Source: Chryseobacterium lacus
Lineage (GTDB): Bacteria > Bacteroidota > Bacteroidia > Flavobacteriales > Weeksellaceae
Direction of reading: 5' to 3'
Assembly (NCBI RefSeq): GCF_003336205.1
Contig: NZ_QPIE01000002.1
Coordinates: forward strand, 310,001 to 374,000
DNA length: 64,000 bases
Below, one piece after another: positions 1-9,560 of this stretch. The notes beneath the pieces were generated by a model. It had not been told where the DNA came from and ran no database searches. It was given only the letters and a program-made list of their open reading frames with translations. Position numbers and translations under genes: made by a program. Numbering within the stretch: position 1 is the first letter of the stretch; each line of letters opens with the position of its first letter.

Positions 1-1542
1 GCAACCGGAAAAGGAACCATTTGCAATATGGGTGCAGAAATTGGTGCAACCACTTCTACTTTCGGTTATGATGATGCCATGAGAAGATATCTTTCAGCAA
101 CCGGAAGGCAGGATGTAGTGGAGGCTGCAGACAAAATTGCGGAACACCTAACCGCCGATCCTGAAGTGTATGCCAATCCAGAATTATATTTTGATCAGGT
201 TATTGAAATAAATCTGAGCGAATTGGCACCTCACTTAAACGGACCTTTTACACCGGATCTTGCTACTCCTGTTTCTGAATTCAGAGCTAAGGCAGAAGCC
301 AATGGATGGCCTTTAGATGTAGAATGGGCGCTGATTGGCTCCTGTACGAACTCTTCTTACGAAGACCTTTCCCGCGCTGCTTCCATCGTAGAAGATGCAG
401 TAGCAAAAGGTGTGAAACCGAAAGCAATCTTGGGAATCAATCCAGGTTCTGAACAAGTAAAATATACCGCCGAAAGAGACGGCTTTATGGATTCCTTCAG
501 GAAATTCGACAATACACGAATATTTACCAACGCTTGTGGACCGTGCATTGGACAATGGGACAGAGAAGGTGCTGAAAAGGGAGAAAAGAACTCTATTATT
601 CATTCCTTTAACAGAAACTTTGCGAAAAGAGCAGACGGAAACCCAAACACGCACGCCTTCGTAGCTTCTCCAGAAATGGTGGCTGCTATAGCGATTTCAG
701 GCAGACTGGATTTCAACCCAATTACGGATTCCCTAACGAACGCATCTGGTGAACAGGTAAAACTGAATGAGCCAACAGGTTCTGAACTTCCGGAAAGAGG
801 ATTTGACGTTGGCGATAACGGATATCAGGCTCCTTCGGAAGACGGATCTGCAGTTCAAGTTATTGTAAATCCCGATTCCGACAGACTTCAACTATTGGAA
901 CCTTTCCAGCCTTGGGACGGAAAAAACATTGAAGGAGCAAAAGTTCTCATCAAAGCTTTTGGAAAATGTACCACCGACCATATTTCTATGGCTGGCCCAT
1001 GGTTAAAATACAGGGGACATTTGGATAATATTTCGAACAATATGCTCATTGGTGCCGTGAATGCCTACAATATGGAAACAAATCACGTGAAAAACCAACT
1101 GACGGGAGAATACGGCGAAGTTCCTGCGGTACAAAGAGCTTATAAAGCAGCCGGAATTCCTTCCATTGTGGTCGGTGACGAAAATTATGGTGAAGGTTCT
1201 TCGAGAGAACATGCAGCCATGGAGCCAAGGCATTTGGGTGTATCAGCGGTTTTGGTGAAATCTTTCGCAAGAATCCACGAAACCAACTTAAAGAAACAGG
1301 GAATGCTGGGGTTAACTTTCGAAAACAAAGATGATTACGACAAAATTCAGGAAGACGATACAGTCAATTTCCTGGATCTGGATCAGTTTGCGGTCGGAAA
1401 ACCATTAACGTTGGAATTCGTTCATGCAGATGGAAGCAGAGATATTGTGGTTACAAACCATACTTATAACGACCAGCAAATCGGATGGTTCAAAGCCGGT
1501 TCTGCACTGAATTTGATTAAGCAAATGCAAATGGGCAACTAA
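1..1542 (+). CDS. acn: aconitate hydratase, C-terminal part (5' end outside window)
   Basis: TCA-cycle enzyme that isomerises citrate to isocitrate through cis-aconitate using a [4Fe-4S] cluster in the cytoplasm. The reading frame is open from base 1, so the gene starts before the window and 513 residues are visible. The cluster ligands are present: [10 protein letters not shown] near fragment residue 116 and ACGPCIGQW near residue 178. The swivel domain carries [13 protein letters not shown] and [12 protein letters not shown], typical of the substrate-binding C-terminal domain, and the frame ends in a normal stop. The sequence resembles the roughly 750-residue mitochondrial-type aconitase more than AcnB; this is from motif memory. 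A strong terminator follows, so it is the last gene of its transcript. Confidence 0.95.
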   Translation, partial: ATGKGTICNMGAEIGATTSTFGYDDAMRRYLSATGRQDVVEAADKIAEHLTADPEVYANPELYFDQVIEINLSELAPHLNGPFTPDLATPVSEFRAKAEANGWPLDVEWALIGSCTNSSYEDLSRAASIVEDAVAKGVKPKAILGINPGSEQVKYTAERDGFMDSFRKFDNTRIFTNACGPCIGQWDREGAEKGEKNSIIHSFNRNFAKRADGNPNTHAFVASPEMVAAIAISGRLDFNPITDSLTNASGEQVKLNEPTGSELPERGFDVGDNGYQAPSEDGSAVQVIVNPDSDRLQLLEPFQPWDGKNIEGAKVLIKAFGKCTTDHISMAGPWLKYRGHLDNISNNMLIGAVNAYNMETNHVKNQLTGEYGEVPAVQRAYKAAGIPSIVVGDENYGEGSSREHAAMEPRHLGVSAVLVKSFARIHETNLKKQGMLGLTFENKDDYDKIQEDDTVNFLDLDQFAVGKPLTLEFVHADGSRDIVVTNHTYNDQQIGWFKAGSALNLIKQMQMGN

Positions 1543-1567
1543 GAAAAATTAGAATTTTTTAAATACC

Positions 1568-1603
1568 AAATCCTTCAGGCTCTGCTCTGGAGGATTTCTT
1601 TTT
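1568..1603 (+). terminator. rho-independent terminator after aconitase gene
   Basis: An 11-bp stem (1568-1578 with 1587-1597, one G-T pair) and 8-nt loop are followed by CTTTTT. It sits 26 bases after the aconitase stop codon and ends that transcript. Confidence 0.8.
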
Positions 1604-1730
1604 GAAGATCTTGTATTGTTCCATTGAATAATATAAGGTTTATTAAAGATTACCTTAATTTTTCATTAAAAATAATATTTTTTAAAATGAGGAAATTCGT
1701 ATTTCTTTGTAACAAAAAACAGAAATCACT

Positions 1731-1747
1731 GTCTAATAGTTTTAGAC
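1731..1747. promoter_or_regulatory. inverted repeat GTCTAA-N5-TTAGAC upstream of receptor gene
   Basis: A perfect 6-bp inverted repeat with a 5-base spacer ends 10 bases before the ATG of the outer-membrane protein gene. The position fits an operator or a 5'-leader element. No candidate regulator gene is adjacent, so its role is inferred only from position and symmetry. Confidence 0.4.
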
Positions 1748-1757
1748 TTTAAAGAAC

Positions 1758-3920
1758 ATGAAACTCCACAAAATTACCGCTGCATCCTTATTTTTAATTT
1801 CAAATTTCTGGTTTTCTCAGGAAAAACCCAAAGTTGAAAAGGAAACCAAAATAGAGGAAGTCACCATTATCAAAACAAAAAAAGCGGTTGAACAAAAAGC
1901 TGACAGAACGATTTTTGATTTCTCGGAACAACCACATTTGAACAGCGGAACTGTAATGGAAGGCGTGAAAAAACTTCCGGGATTGGTGGTGACCGACATT
2001 GCGGGTATGATGTATCAGGGAAAACCGCTGGACGTTTATATGGACGGCCGCCCGCTAAATATCAGTTCCAACGAACTGAACGGTTTTCTGGAAGGTATGC
2101 CGGCCAACGCCGTGGAACGAATTGAGATCATTACCCAACCGGGCGCAGAATTTCCGGCTACTTCCGGCGGAGCGATCATGAACATCATCACGTCCAAATC
2201 GGCGAAAAATTATCTTTCCGCAACGTATTCAGGGAATTACAATTTCACCAATTACGACAAACTTCGCAGCCGCACTAATAATTCTCTGAACCTGAATGCC
2301 AAAAATAAATATTTCGGTTGGCAACTGAATATCGGCCAAAATTATAGAGAAAGTATGATGGCAACCAATATTGATGATCTTTCCGCTACAAATACGGACG
2401 GAAGAAGGCGCGGTTATTTCGCAAAAGGCGCGCTCACCTTTGATATGGGCCTAGACAGACTGCTTTTGAATTACGATATTTACCAAAATGATAACAGCAG
2501 CCACATCCTGAGTACTGGAAGATATTTCGGAATGCCTTATCTTTCCGATGACGATTCGGAATCCAATAGTTTGCGTCAGGATGCCGTCGCCACTTATCAA
2601 AAACGTTTTGATGATCCTTCCAAAAAGCTCGATTTCAAATACAATTTCACCAGTTCTGTTTCAGATTTCAATCAGGCCAACCGTTTGCAAAACCTGAACG
2701 TACTGGAAAACAAGTCGACAATGAATATTTCAACTTTTAAAATTGATTATTCCCAACCTTTGCAGCTTCTGGACGAAGGGAAAATAAGCATCGGGGGATT
2801 GTATGACCATCAACATTTGGAAACAGAAAGCCGCGGAATTACCAATCTCAATTACCGGAGACAAACTGCCGCTACCTATCTGGAACTGCAGGCTAAACTG
2901 AATAAATTTGATTTTATCTTAGGAACCCGAGCCGAAGATTACGACATTTCCGGGACTACGAGATCTTCATTAAATGCTACCGAAGAAAAACTACATCCGT
3001 TTAAAAAATTCAGGCTTTTCCCCAATGCGAGTATTCAGTATAATTTTATGAATCAGGTTTATCTTGCTTTGAATTATAACAAAAAAATAAGTTTGCCCGG
3101 AATTTCTTCGCTCAACCCGAACAACGTCACATATCAAAATCCGAATTCTGTAACTACTGGAAATCCAAACCTACAGCCTACAATTTTTGATAATTTTGAA
3201 GCCAAAATTTCTGCCTTCGATTATGCTTTCGTGGGATACAGCATGAATGTTGCCAACAATCAGGTAGTGCAAATGGTGACCCGCGAAACTATGACCGATC
3301 CTATCACCGGACTTTCCAACGATTACATCGTGAACAGAAATATGAATGTTTCGGAAGTGCGAATTCATAATTTTAATGTCGGGCTTCCCATTCCGTTCAT
3401 GATTTTTACAAAACCTTTCAGCGAGATCATGAAGTTTGATTTTAATCCCGATAAAATCAATTTTATGTACCTGTACGCAGCATATCAGAAGCACGAACTT
3501 CCTGATCTGGATACCAAAGGTTTTTGGCTGTTCAATATCATGTCTCAGGTGATTCTCCCGAAAGATATTAAACTGGTAGCCAATTACTCTCTAATTCCTA
3601 CGGGTGCCAATTATTATTATTTTGAAACCGTAAAACCCATCGGAAACTCAATAGACATTACCTTTTCTAAAAAATTCATGAACGACAGGCTGAATGTTTC
3701 CATTTTTGCCAACGATATTCTGAACGGCCAACAAATGGTATTGCGCTCTTTAGCACAGCAGCCTTATCCGGTTCTGGGAAATAAATACGACAGCAGAAGT
3801 TTCGGAATTTCAGTGAATTATAAAATTCCAACAAAAAATAAACTGGCGAAAGAAGCGCCCAATTTGCTGAATCAGGAGAAGAAAGAAGAAAATGGCGGAA
3901 TCATCACTCCGGCGCAATAG
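1758..3920 (+). CDS. outer-membrane beta-barrel protein, TonB-receptor-like
   Basis: This 720-residue protein starts with a signal peptide (charged MKLHK, hydrophobic stretch, probable cleavage around residue 20, WFSQ). A plug-like domain follows at about residues 50-160, with VMEGVKKLPGL and VERIEIITQPGAEFPATSGG, the usual pattern of TonB-dependent receptor plugs. The remainder is rich in alternating aromatic and polar strands and fits the OMP_b-brl_3 barrel family common in Bacteroidota. The cargo cannot be told from sequence. It has no adjacent SusD gene, so a glycan SusCD pair is unlikely. The gene stands alone between the aconitase terminator and a convergent minus-strand operon. An inverted repeat lies just before the start. 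An N-terminal carboxypeptidase-like domain is not evident. Confidence 0.85.
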   Translation: MKLHKITAASLFLISNFWFSQEKPKVEKETKIEEVTIIKTKKAVEQKADRTIFDFSEQPHLNSGTVMEGVKKLPGLVVTDIAGMMYQGKPLDVYMDGRPLNISSNELNGFLEGMPANAVERIEIITQPGAEFPATSGGAIMNIITSKSAKNYLSATYSGNYNFTNYDKLRSRTNNSLNLNAKNKYFGWQLNIGQNYRESMMATNIDDLSATNTDGRRRGYFAKGALTFDMGLDRLLLNYDIYQNDNSSHILSTGRYFGMPYLSDDDSESNSLRQDAVATYQKRFDDPSKKLDFKYNFTSSVSDFNQANRLQNLNVLENKSTMNISTFKIDYSQPLQLLDEGKISIGGLYDHQHLETESRGITNLNYRRQTAATYLELQAKLNKFDFILGTRAEDYDISGTTRSSLNATEEKLHPFKKFRLFPNASIQYNFMNQVYLALNYNKKISLPGISSLNPNNVTYQNPNSVTTGNPNLQPTIFDNFEAKISAFDYAFVGYSMNVANNQVVQMVTRETMTDPITGLSNDYIVNRNMNVSEVRIHNFNVGLPIPFMIFTKPFSEIMKFDFNPDKINFMYLYAAYQKHELPDLDTKGFWLFNIMSQVILPKDIKLVANYSLIPTGANYYYFETVKPIGNSIDITFSKKFMNDRLNVSIFANDILNGQQMVLRSLAQQPYPVLGNKYDSRSFGISVNYKIPTKNKLAKEAPNLLNQEKKEENGGIITPAQ

Positions 3921-3989
3921 ATATTTGACATTTCAACAGTTTCTGTTCTATGATTATTTTTAATATAATTGTAAAACTAAACTTCTGAA

Positions 3990-4394
3990 ATGAATCGAAT
4001 TTATTTTAAATATCTTTCGGTGGCTTCCGCAGTATTGGTCATCATTTCAATAATTCTTGAGATAAATATTTTGACCATCATTTCACTTCTGGTAACCTTC
4101 TTATTAGCCGTAGTTTTACAATTTAAAAGAGAAAAGAAAGCTGAAATAACGAAATTAATTTCACTCACACGCTTTCCAAAGCGGATCGTGCTGAGGAACC
4201 GGAGCAGTAATTTCAACAGGTTCTTTGGTAACGGGATGAATAAACCCCAGCGTTCGGGCATGAAGAGAAATACTTCCGTCAGGATTGGAACGCGGCGCAC
4301 CATATTTCAAATCTCCCTTTACAGGAACGCCAATTTTGGAAAGCTGCGCCCGAACCTGATGGTGCCGTCCTGTTTCAAGATCAACTTCCAATAG
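3990..4394 (+). CDS. possible small membrane protein, 3' half antisense to the pseudouridine synthase gene
   Basis: The first 50 codons encode a plausible small membrane protein with two hydrophobic segments (about residues 9-23 and 27-43) and then a basic stretch. After about codon 57 the frame runs antisense through the end of the convergent pseudouridine synthase gene, and the translation becomes arginine- and asparagine-rich without clear character. Either a short membrane protein has acquired a read-through tail after losing its stop, or the whole frame is chance. No family was recognised. It starts 69 bases after the receptor gene. Confidence 0.3.
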   Translation: MNRIYFKYLSVASAVLVIISIILEINILTIISLLVTFLLAVVLQFKREKKAEITKLISLTRFPKRIVLRNRSSNFNRFFGNGMNKPQRSGMKRNTSVRIGTRRTIFQISLYRNANFGKLRPNLMVPSCFKINFQ

Positions 4395-4853
4395 CTGATA
4401 ATTTTCCAAAGTTCGAATGATTTGATACGTTAAAACCGCTTCTTTTGCACCTTCGGTCTCTTTAGGAAAAACGACCGATTTATTATTTTTCTCATTTTTT
4501 CTGAGGAAATGCGTCAGTTTCTGGGTTTGAGGAATCATTTCTTTCGGAACAATAGCCCAATAGGTTTTCTTAATTTCCCGGTTTTTCACCATCTGCGTAA
4601 GTCGGGAAAGTGCCTTGGAAGTTTTGGCATACATCACCAATCCGGAAGTAGGCCTGTCGATTCTGTGAACCAATCCCAAATAAACATTTCCGGGCTTGCT
4701 GTCGCGGATTTTTATAAAATTTTTAATAGAATCCAGCAATGGTTCGTCACCGGTTTTATCTCCTTGCACCAGCTGTCCGGCTTTTTTATTAATGACCATA
4801 AGATGATTGTCTTCATAAACAATCTGATGGCTGCTAAATTGTGTATCGTACAT
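4161..4853 (-). CDS. RluA-family RNA pseudouridine synthase
   Basis: Converts specific uridines in rRNA or tRNA to pseudouridine. The 230-residue protein has the catalytic motif HRIDRPTSG near residue 64, the RluA/RluC form of HRLDxxTSG with the catalytic aspartate. It ends with the conserved TGRHHQVRAQLSKIG and a KYG/SLHARTLGF segment. No N-terminal S4 domain is present, so it is of the short RluA/TruC-like type; the target nucleotide cannot be assigned. It is the last gene of a minus-strand group (Crp/Fnr regulator, panB, small membrane protein, this gene) with a 12-base gap to the gene before it. Confidence 0.9.
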   Translation of the reverse strand: MYDTQFSSHQIVYEDNHLMVINKKAGQLVQGDKTGDEPLLDSIKNFIKIRDSKPGNVYLGLVHRIDRPTSGLVMYAKTSKALSRLTQMVKNREIKKTYWAIVPKEMIPQTQKLTHFLRKNEKNNKSVVFPKETEGAKEAVLTYQIIRTLENYQLLEVDLETGRHHQVRAQLSKIGVPVKGDLKYGAPRSNPDGSISLHARTLGFIHPVTKEPVEITAPVPQHDPLWKACE

Positions 4854-4865
4854 TTCTCGAAAAAA

Positions 4866-5195
4866 CTATTGCTGTCTCGGAATTCTGGGCCTATTAAAAA
4901 TAGAAATCACAACACCTGCTAACAACCCGATGGTTTTCATCGCATCAAAACGGCTGTCTGTAGGAATAAGAGCACCGATAATACAAAGTGCTGCAGACAA
5001 ATACATTGGATAGATGAAATTGCGGTTAGAAAGTGTGGGCGCCATTAGAATAAAACTGATTCCAATTAAAATAAAGAAAATTTTCTGGTATAGAAATTCA
5101 TTAATTTCGGGAGAAAAGAAGTTGAACCAGCCCGCAAGCAGACAGACAAGTGCGACCAGAGAAATGATGGCTTGTAGAGTTTGTTTATTTTTCAT
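4866..5195 (-). CDS. small four-helix membrane protein of unknown function
   Basis: The 109-residue protein has four hydrophobic segments (about residues 10-26, 38-54, 62-80 and 86-100) and ends in a short basic tail. No family was recognised. Its ATG begins at the base directly after the panB stop codon, with no spacer, and its stop lies 12 bases before the pseudouridine synthase start. This argues for cotranscription and translational coupling with panB. There is no signal peptide, so an inner-membrane protein is expected. Confidence 0.75.
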   Translation of the reverse strand: MKNKQTLQAIISLVALVCLLAGWFNFFSPEINEFLYQKIFFILIGISFILMAPTLSNRNFIYPMYLSAALCIIGALIPTDSRFDAMKTIGLLAGVVISIFNRPRIPRQQ

Positions 5196-6011
5196 TTAAT
5201 AACTTTCATTTTCATTAGGAAACCGTACTTCTTTCACGTCCTGTACATATTGCGCTACAGCTCCCGTAATTTCTGCATACAGATTCAGGTATCTTCTCAG
5301 GAATTTCGGGGAAAAATCTTTGTTCATGCCCACCATATCGTGATACACCAGAACTTGTCCGTCACATTCGGAACCGGCTCCGATTCCGATGGTAGGAATA
5401 GAAATACTTTCCGAAACTTTTTTAGCAAGATGGGCAGGTATTTTTTCGAGAACTAAAGCGAAACAGCCTAATTCTTCAACCAGCTTTGCATCTTTCAGAA
5501 GTTTTTCGGCTTCATCATTTTCTTTTGCGCGCACTTTGTACGTCCCGAACTGGTAAATAGATTGCGGCGTAAGGCCCAAATGTGCCATCACGGGAATTCC
5601 TGCATTAACAATTTTGCGGATGGAATCTTCTATTTCTGCACCGCCTTCTATTTTTACGGAATGGGCACCACCTTCTTTCATCATGCGAACTGCAGATTCC
5701 AAAGCTTTTTCCGGATTACTTTGATACGTTCCAAAAGGAAGATCGGCAACTACCAAAGCTCTTTCCACTCCGCGAACAACACATTGGGTATGATAAATCA
5801 TTTGATCTAGTGTGATGGGAAGTGTTGTTTCAAAACCGGCCATCACATTGGCGGCAGAATCACCGACAAGAATGGCATCAACTCCACCGGCATCCAACAT
5901 TTTAGCAGTCGTGAAATCATAAGCAGTAAGCATGCTAATCTTCTCCTTATCAAATTTCATTTTCCGCAGCGTCTCTGTGGTGATTTTTTTGATTTCAGAA
6001 TGTACCGACAT
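5196..6011 (-). CDS. panB: 3-methyl-2-oxobutanoate hydroxymethyltransferase (ketopantoate hydroxymethyltransferase)
   Basis: First committed step of pantothenate and CoA synthesis: transfers a hydroxymethyl group from methylene-tetrahydrofolate to alpha-ketoisovalerate. The 271 residues match the usual family length. Diagnostic segments are MLTAYDFTTAKMLDAGGVD, ILVGDSAANVM with the metal-binding Asp, MAHLGLTPQS, and IGIGAGSECDGQVLVYHD. It lies 33 bases downstream of the Crp/Fnr regulator gene and abuts the small membrane protein gene with zero spacing, so it is likely the second gene of a four-gene operon. No other pan genes are in the window. Confidence 0.95.
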   Translation of the reverse strand: MSVHSEIKKITTETLRKMKFDKEKISMLTAYDFTTAKMLDAGGVDAILVGDSAANVMAGFETTLPITLDQMIYHTQCVVRGVERALVVADLPFGTYQSNPEKALESAVRMMKEGGAHSVKIEGGAEIEDSIRKIVNAGIPVMAHLGLTPQSIYQFGTYKVRAKENDEAEKLLKDAKLVEELGCFALVLEKIPAHLAKKVSESISIPTIGIGAGSECDGQVLVYHDMVGMNKDFSPKFLRRYLNLYAEITGAVAQYVQDVKEVRFPNENESY

Positions 6012-6044
6012 TATTTTAAATTAATTTTGGGAAATAAAGGAAAA

Positions 6045-6758
6045 TCAAAGTGTTACGTGTCCCAGTTTGATGAGTTTTTCGTGATTCAAAATCTTTATAT
6101 TTCTTCCTTCTGTTTCTATAAGGCTGTCCTGTTTGAATTCGGAAATAAGACGAATGGCACTTTCAGTTGCGGTACCGATAATATTGGCGATTTCTTCTCT
6201 TGTTAATGAAATATTAATGAAACCTTCCGGATCTGTTCCCAATTTCTGTTCCAGAAGAAGGAGAATCTCGGCGAGTCTTTCGCGAACGGTTTTTTGAGCA
6301 AGAAAAGTAATGGTATTGGAACTTTCTCCCAATTCGAAAGCTACTTTCTGGAGCATGACAAAGGACAATTTTCCGTCTACTTCCAGAAGATGCATGAAGA
6401 GATCGGAAGGAATCATCAGCGCTTCAATATCCGTCATGGCTTCCGCTTTTGCCTGAAAATTTTCACCACATAACAATGAACGATACCCGATCATGTCTCC
6501 ATCTTTTATAAATCTAAGGATTTGCTCTTTTCCGTAAGCACCAAGTTTTGAAAGCTTGGCGGTTCCGTTCTCAATATAAAAAACCGTTCTTGGGGTTTCC
6601 TGTTCATCGAACATCATTTCGCCTTTTCGAAAACTTACTTTCTCTACAGCATTTTTATAACGTTGAAAATCCTCTTCTGATAATCTTTCTTTAAAAGCTT
6701 CATCATTAAAAATCTGCTTCAGGCTCTGGTCGATCATGATCTGTTTCTCGTGGGACAT
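6045..6758 (-). CDS. Crp/Fnr-family transcriptional regulator
   Basis: The product is 237 residues from the ATG at 6758 (MSHEKQ). A longer frame reaches 6779 but would overlap the promoter region of the divergent ccoI gene. An N-terminal cyclic-nucleotide-type sensor beta-barrel covers about residues 20-110, and a C-terminal HTH_Crp helix-turn-helix contains LTREEIANIIGTATESAIRLISEF. No N-terminal cysteine cluster is present, so it is not a classical [4Fe-4S] Fnr; the ligand is unknown. The divergent position next to the cbb3 oxidase locus suggests, but does not prove, that it controls this low-oxygen respiration locus. It is the first gene of the panB operon. Confidence 0.9.
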   Translation of the reverse strand: MSHEKQIMIDQSLKQIFNDEAFKERLSEEDFQRYKNAVEKVSFRKGEMMFDEQETPRTVFYIENGTAKLSKLGAYGKEQILRFIKDGDMIGYRSLLCGENFQAKAEAMTDIEALMIPSDLFMHLLEVDGKLSFVMLQKVAFELGESSNTITFLAQKTVRERLAEILLLLEQKLGTDPEGFINISLTREEIANIIGTATESAIRLISEFKQDSLIETEGRNIKILNHEKLIKLGHVTL

Positions 6759-6819
6759 TTTTATGACATTTATCAGCAAAAATAGACTTTTTATACCGGA
6801 AAGACAAAGTTATTTGCCC

Positions 6820-6827
6820 TATTTTTG
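6820..6827 (+). promoter_or_regulatory. candidate -7 promoter element for ccoI
   Basis: TATTTTTG fits the Bacteroidota -7 consensus TAnnTTTG. It would place the transcript start about 16 bases before the GTG chosen as ccoI start. No clear -33 TTTG box was found, so activation by the neighbouring Crp/Fnr protein is possible. Confidence 0.45.
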
Positions 6828-6849
6828 TGGGTCAATTTATAATCAGAAA

Positions 6850-9231
6850 GTGTCGGAGAATTGTTTCCATTGCGGGCAAAATATAGAAAAAGAGCGCATT
6901 AGCTTTGATGAGAAGGTTTTTTGCTGTACAGGATGCCAATCGGTGTACGAAATCCTGAACCTGAACAATCTTGAGAACTTTTATGCGATGAATAAAAGTT
7001 CCGGGATACGGCCTGATGACAGCACTCACGAATTTGACTATTTAGACACTGCTGAAATCTTCAATCGGGTTACAGATTTTTCCGAAGGCAACACAACGGT
7101 GGTCACTTTCAAAATCCCTGTGATTCACTGTTCTTCCTGCATTTGGTTATTGGAAAGCCTTTCCACGCTGAATCCTCACATCCGGTTTTCGCAAGTTAAT
7201 TTTACCCGAAAAACACTTCAAGTTTCTTTCAGCCATCAGGAACTGAAACTCAGCGAACTGGCAAAATTCTTAGCAAAATTAGGGTATAAACCGGTGATTA
7301 ATCTGGAAACTGCCGATAAAAAATCGGAAAATCTGGATAAAACACTTTTGATAAAACTGGCCATCGCAGGATTTGCTTTCGGAAACGGAATGTTTTTCAG
7401 TTTTCCGGAATATGCCAATGAAATTCTAGGCCTGAACGACTATTGGATGGACCGGTATAAAAATCTGTTTCGTTTCATCATGTTTTTGTTGGCAACGCCT
7501 GTTGTTTTCTATTCCGCATCAGATTATTTCAGATCAGCTTTGTTTGGTTTAAGAAATAAAATTATCAATATTGACGTTCCCATCGTTCTGGGAATCATTG
7601 TTTTGTACGGAAGAAGTATTTACGAAGTGGTTACCGATTACGGCCCAGGATATTTCGATACACTTTGCGGCCTGTTGTTTTTCATGCTCTTAGGAAAAAT
7701 ATTTCAGAAAAGAACTTACAGCGCACTTTCTTACGATCGGGATTATAAATCCTTCTATCCTATTGCCGTTACGAAAGTTGATTTCAACGGAAAACAGGAA
7801 AACATTCTTCTTTCAGAACTATCTGTGGGAGACCGTATTATGGTGCGAAATCAGGAGATTATTCCGGTAGATGGTATCCTAATTAGCGGGGAAGGAAATA
7901 TTGACAATAGCTTTATCACGGGAGAAAGTTCCACAGTTCCCAAGAAAGCAGGCGATAAAATTTTTGCCGGCGGAAAACAAACAGGTTCGGTACTGGAACT
8001 GGAAGTTATTAAAAATGTAGATCAAAGTTACCTTACCCAATTATGGAATAAAGAGGCTTTCAAAAAACACGAAACCGGACTGGATACACTGACCAATAAA
8101 ATAAGCAAGTATTTCACCATCATTATAATAGGAATAACCATAGCTGCCGGAATTTACTGGAGCACTGTGGATTTTGAAAAAATGTTTCAGGTGGTTTCTG
8201 CCATTTTGATTGTAGCTTGTCCTTGCGCATTGGCACTGTCCGCACCGTTTACTTTGGGACATATTATGAGAATTCTCGGAAGGAATAAATTCTATGTGAA
8301 AGATACCCTGACGATCGAGAAACTGGCAAAAATACAAACCATTGTTTTTGATAAAACCGGAACCATTACTCATAACAAAAGATCAGACGTTCATTATGAA
8401 GGAAAAGAAATTGAAGAATTTGATTTTCAGATTATAAAATCGTTGTTGAAAAACTCCAATCATCCTTTATCGAAAGCGTTGTATGAGTTTATTGAAACTG
8501 AAGATAGATATTATCCTGCCGAAGATTTCAACGATATTCCAGGCAAAGGATATTCTGCCAAAGTTCGCGGCGTAAAATACAAAATAGGGTCCGGAAGTTA
8601 TAACGGGCAGGTTTCCAGAAATCATGAAACCGCTGTATATATAAGTAGAAATGAAGAATTTCTTGGAAGATTTATTTTCAAAAACGAGTACCGTTCCGGA
8701 TTGAAGCAATTGTTTTCGAATTTGAACGAATACAAGATTCACATCCTGAGCGGGGACAACAGTTCTGAAGAAAAAAACTTGAGAATTACTATTCCTCGAG
8801 CCACAGGAATGGCCTTCAATCAGGATCCGGAAAGCAAACTGAACTACATAAAAACATTACAAGACAAGGGCGAAAAAGTGGCCATGCTGGGCGACGGACT
8901 GAATGACGCAGGCGCACTGAAACAGAGCGATGTGGGTATTGCAGTAGCGGATGACACCAATTCATTCACCCCTTCTTCGGATGTTATTATGAACGGGCAA
9001 AAAGTCGTGGAACTGAATAAATACCTGAGTCTTACCAAAGATGCGATGACGATTGTAAAGTTCACTTTTGCCATCAGTTTTGCATACAATGTTGTAGGGC
9101 TTTCTATTGCGGTTTTAGGATATATGTCACCGCTTGTAGCAGCGATTTTGATGCCGATAAGCTCCATCACTGTTGTGGCATTTACCTCAGCTGCTACTTG
9201 GTTAAGGAGTAGAAAATATTTCAGTATTTAA
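6850..9231 (+). CDS. ccoI: copper-translocating P-type ATPase for cbb3 oxidase assembly
   Basis: CcoI/FixI-type Cu+ exporting ATPase that supplies copper for the CuB centre of cbb3 oxidase at the inner membrane. I take the GTG at 6850, giving 793 residues, because the protein then begins with the metal-binding module CFHCG...CCTGC seen at the start of family members, and because a promoter-like element lies at 6820. The upstream ATG at 6736 would add 38 atypical residues. An HMA-like domain with CSSC is near residue 93. Membrane helices surround the transport motif CPC (near residue 457), the phosphorylation site DKTGT is near 501, and GDGLND is near 681. It is divergent from the Crp/Fnr gene and followed by ccoS after a 117-base gap. 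Confidence 0.93.
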   Translation: MSENCFHCGQNIEKERISFDEKVFCCTGCQSVYEILNLNNLENFYAMNKSSGIRPDDSTHEFDYLDTAEIFNRVTDFSEGNTTVVTFKIPVIHCSSCIWLLESLSTLNPHIRFSQVNFTRKTLQVSFSHQELKLSELAKFLAKLGYKPVINLETADKKSENLDKTLLIKLAIAGFAFGNGMFFSFPEYANEILGLNDYWMDRYKNLFRFIMFLLATPVVFYSASDYFRSALFGLRNKIINIDVPIVLGIIVLYGRSIYEVVTDYGPGYFDTLCGLLFFMLLGKIFQKRTYSALSYDRDYKSFYPIAVTKVDFNGKQENILLSELSVGDRIMVRNQEIIPVDGILISGEGNIDNSFITGESSTVPKKAGDKIFAGGKQTGSVLELEVIKNVDQSYLTQLWNKEAFKKHETGLDTLTNKISKYFTIIIIGITIAAGIYWSTVDFEKMFQVVSAILIVACPCALALSAPFTLGHIMRILGRNKFYVKDTLTIEKLAKIQTIVFDKTGTITHNKRSDVHYEGKEIEEFDFQIIKSLLKNSNHPLSKALYEFIETEDRYYPAEDFNDIPGKGYSAKVRGVKYKIGSGSYNGQVSRNHETAVYISRNEEFLGRFIFKNEYRSGLKQLFSNLNEYKIHILSGDNSSEEKNLRITIPRATGMAFNQDPESKLNYIKTLQDKGEKVAMLGDGLNDAGALKQSDVGIAVADDTNSFTPSSDVIMNGQKVVELNKYLSLTKDAMTIVKFTFAISFAYNVVGLSIAVLGYMSPLVAAILMPISSITVVAFTSAATWLRSRKYFSI

Positions 9232-9310
9232 AGAGCTTGCAGCGTCTTATTTAGATAGATTTTAAATTACCCTTATTTTGGGTTTAGTGATTAATATCAT
9301 TATTTTTCCT

Positions 9311-9318
9311 TAAATTTG
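9311..9318 (+). promoter_or_regulatory. candidate -7 element before ccoS-ccoNO
   Basis: TAAATTTG matches TAnnTTTG exactly and lies 30 bases before the ccoS ATG, inside the 117-base gap after ccoI. No well-spaced TTTG was found upstream. It may give a second transcript for the oxidase subunits. Confidence 0.4.
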
Positions 9319-9348
9319 GGGTCTTATATATTTTAATTTTGCATTGCT

Positions 9349-9555
9349 ATGGAATTACTCTATTTGATGATCCTTTGCAGTGTTTCTTTAGCGGTAATAT
9401 TTTTAATTATCTTTATTTATAACGCCAGAAAAGGACAGTTTGATGATGATGAATCTCCAGCAGTCCGGATCTTGTTAGATAAAGATAATCCTGATGAAAG
9501 AGACGAACAGGGAGAAGAAAAAGATAGAAAAAAGAAAAAGATAATTAGTGATTAG
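9349..9555 (+). CDS. ccoS: cbb3-type cytochrome oxidase assembly protein CcoS
   Basis: A 68-residue protein with one N-terminal membrane helix (about residues 4-26) followed by a YNARKGQFDDDESPAVRIL segment that is the hallmark of CcoS, then a charged, lysine-rich tail. CcoS is needed for cofactor insertion into cbb3 oxidase. It lies between ccoI and ccoNO, and only five bases separate its stop from the ccoNO ATG, indicating one operon. Confidence 0.9.
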   Translation: MELLYLMILCSVSLAVIFLIIFIYNARKGQFDDDESPAVRILLDKDNPDERDEQGEEKDRKKKKIISD

Positions 9556-9560
9556 ATACT

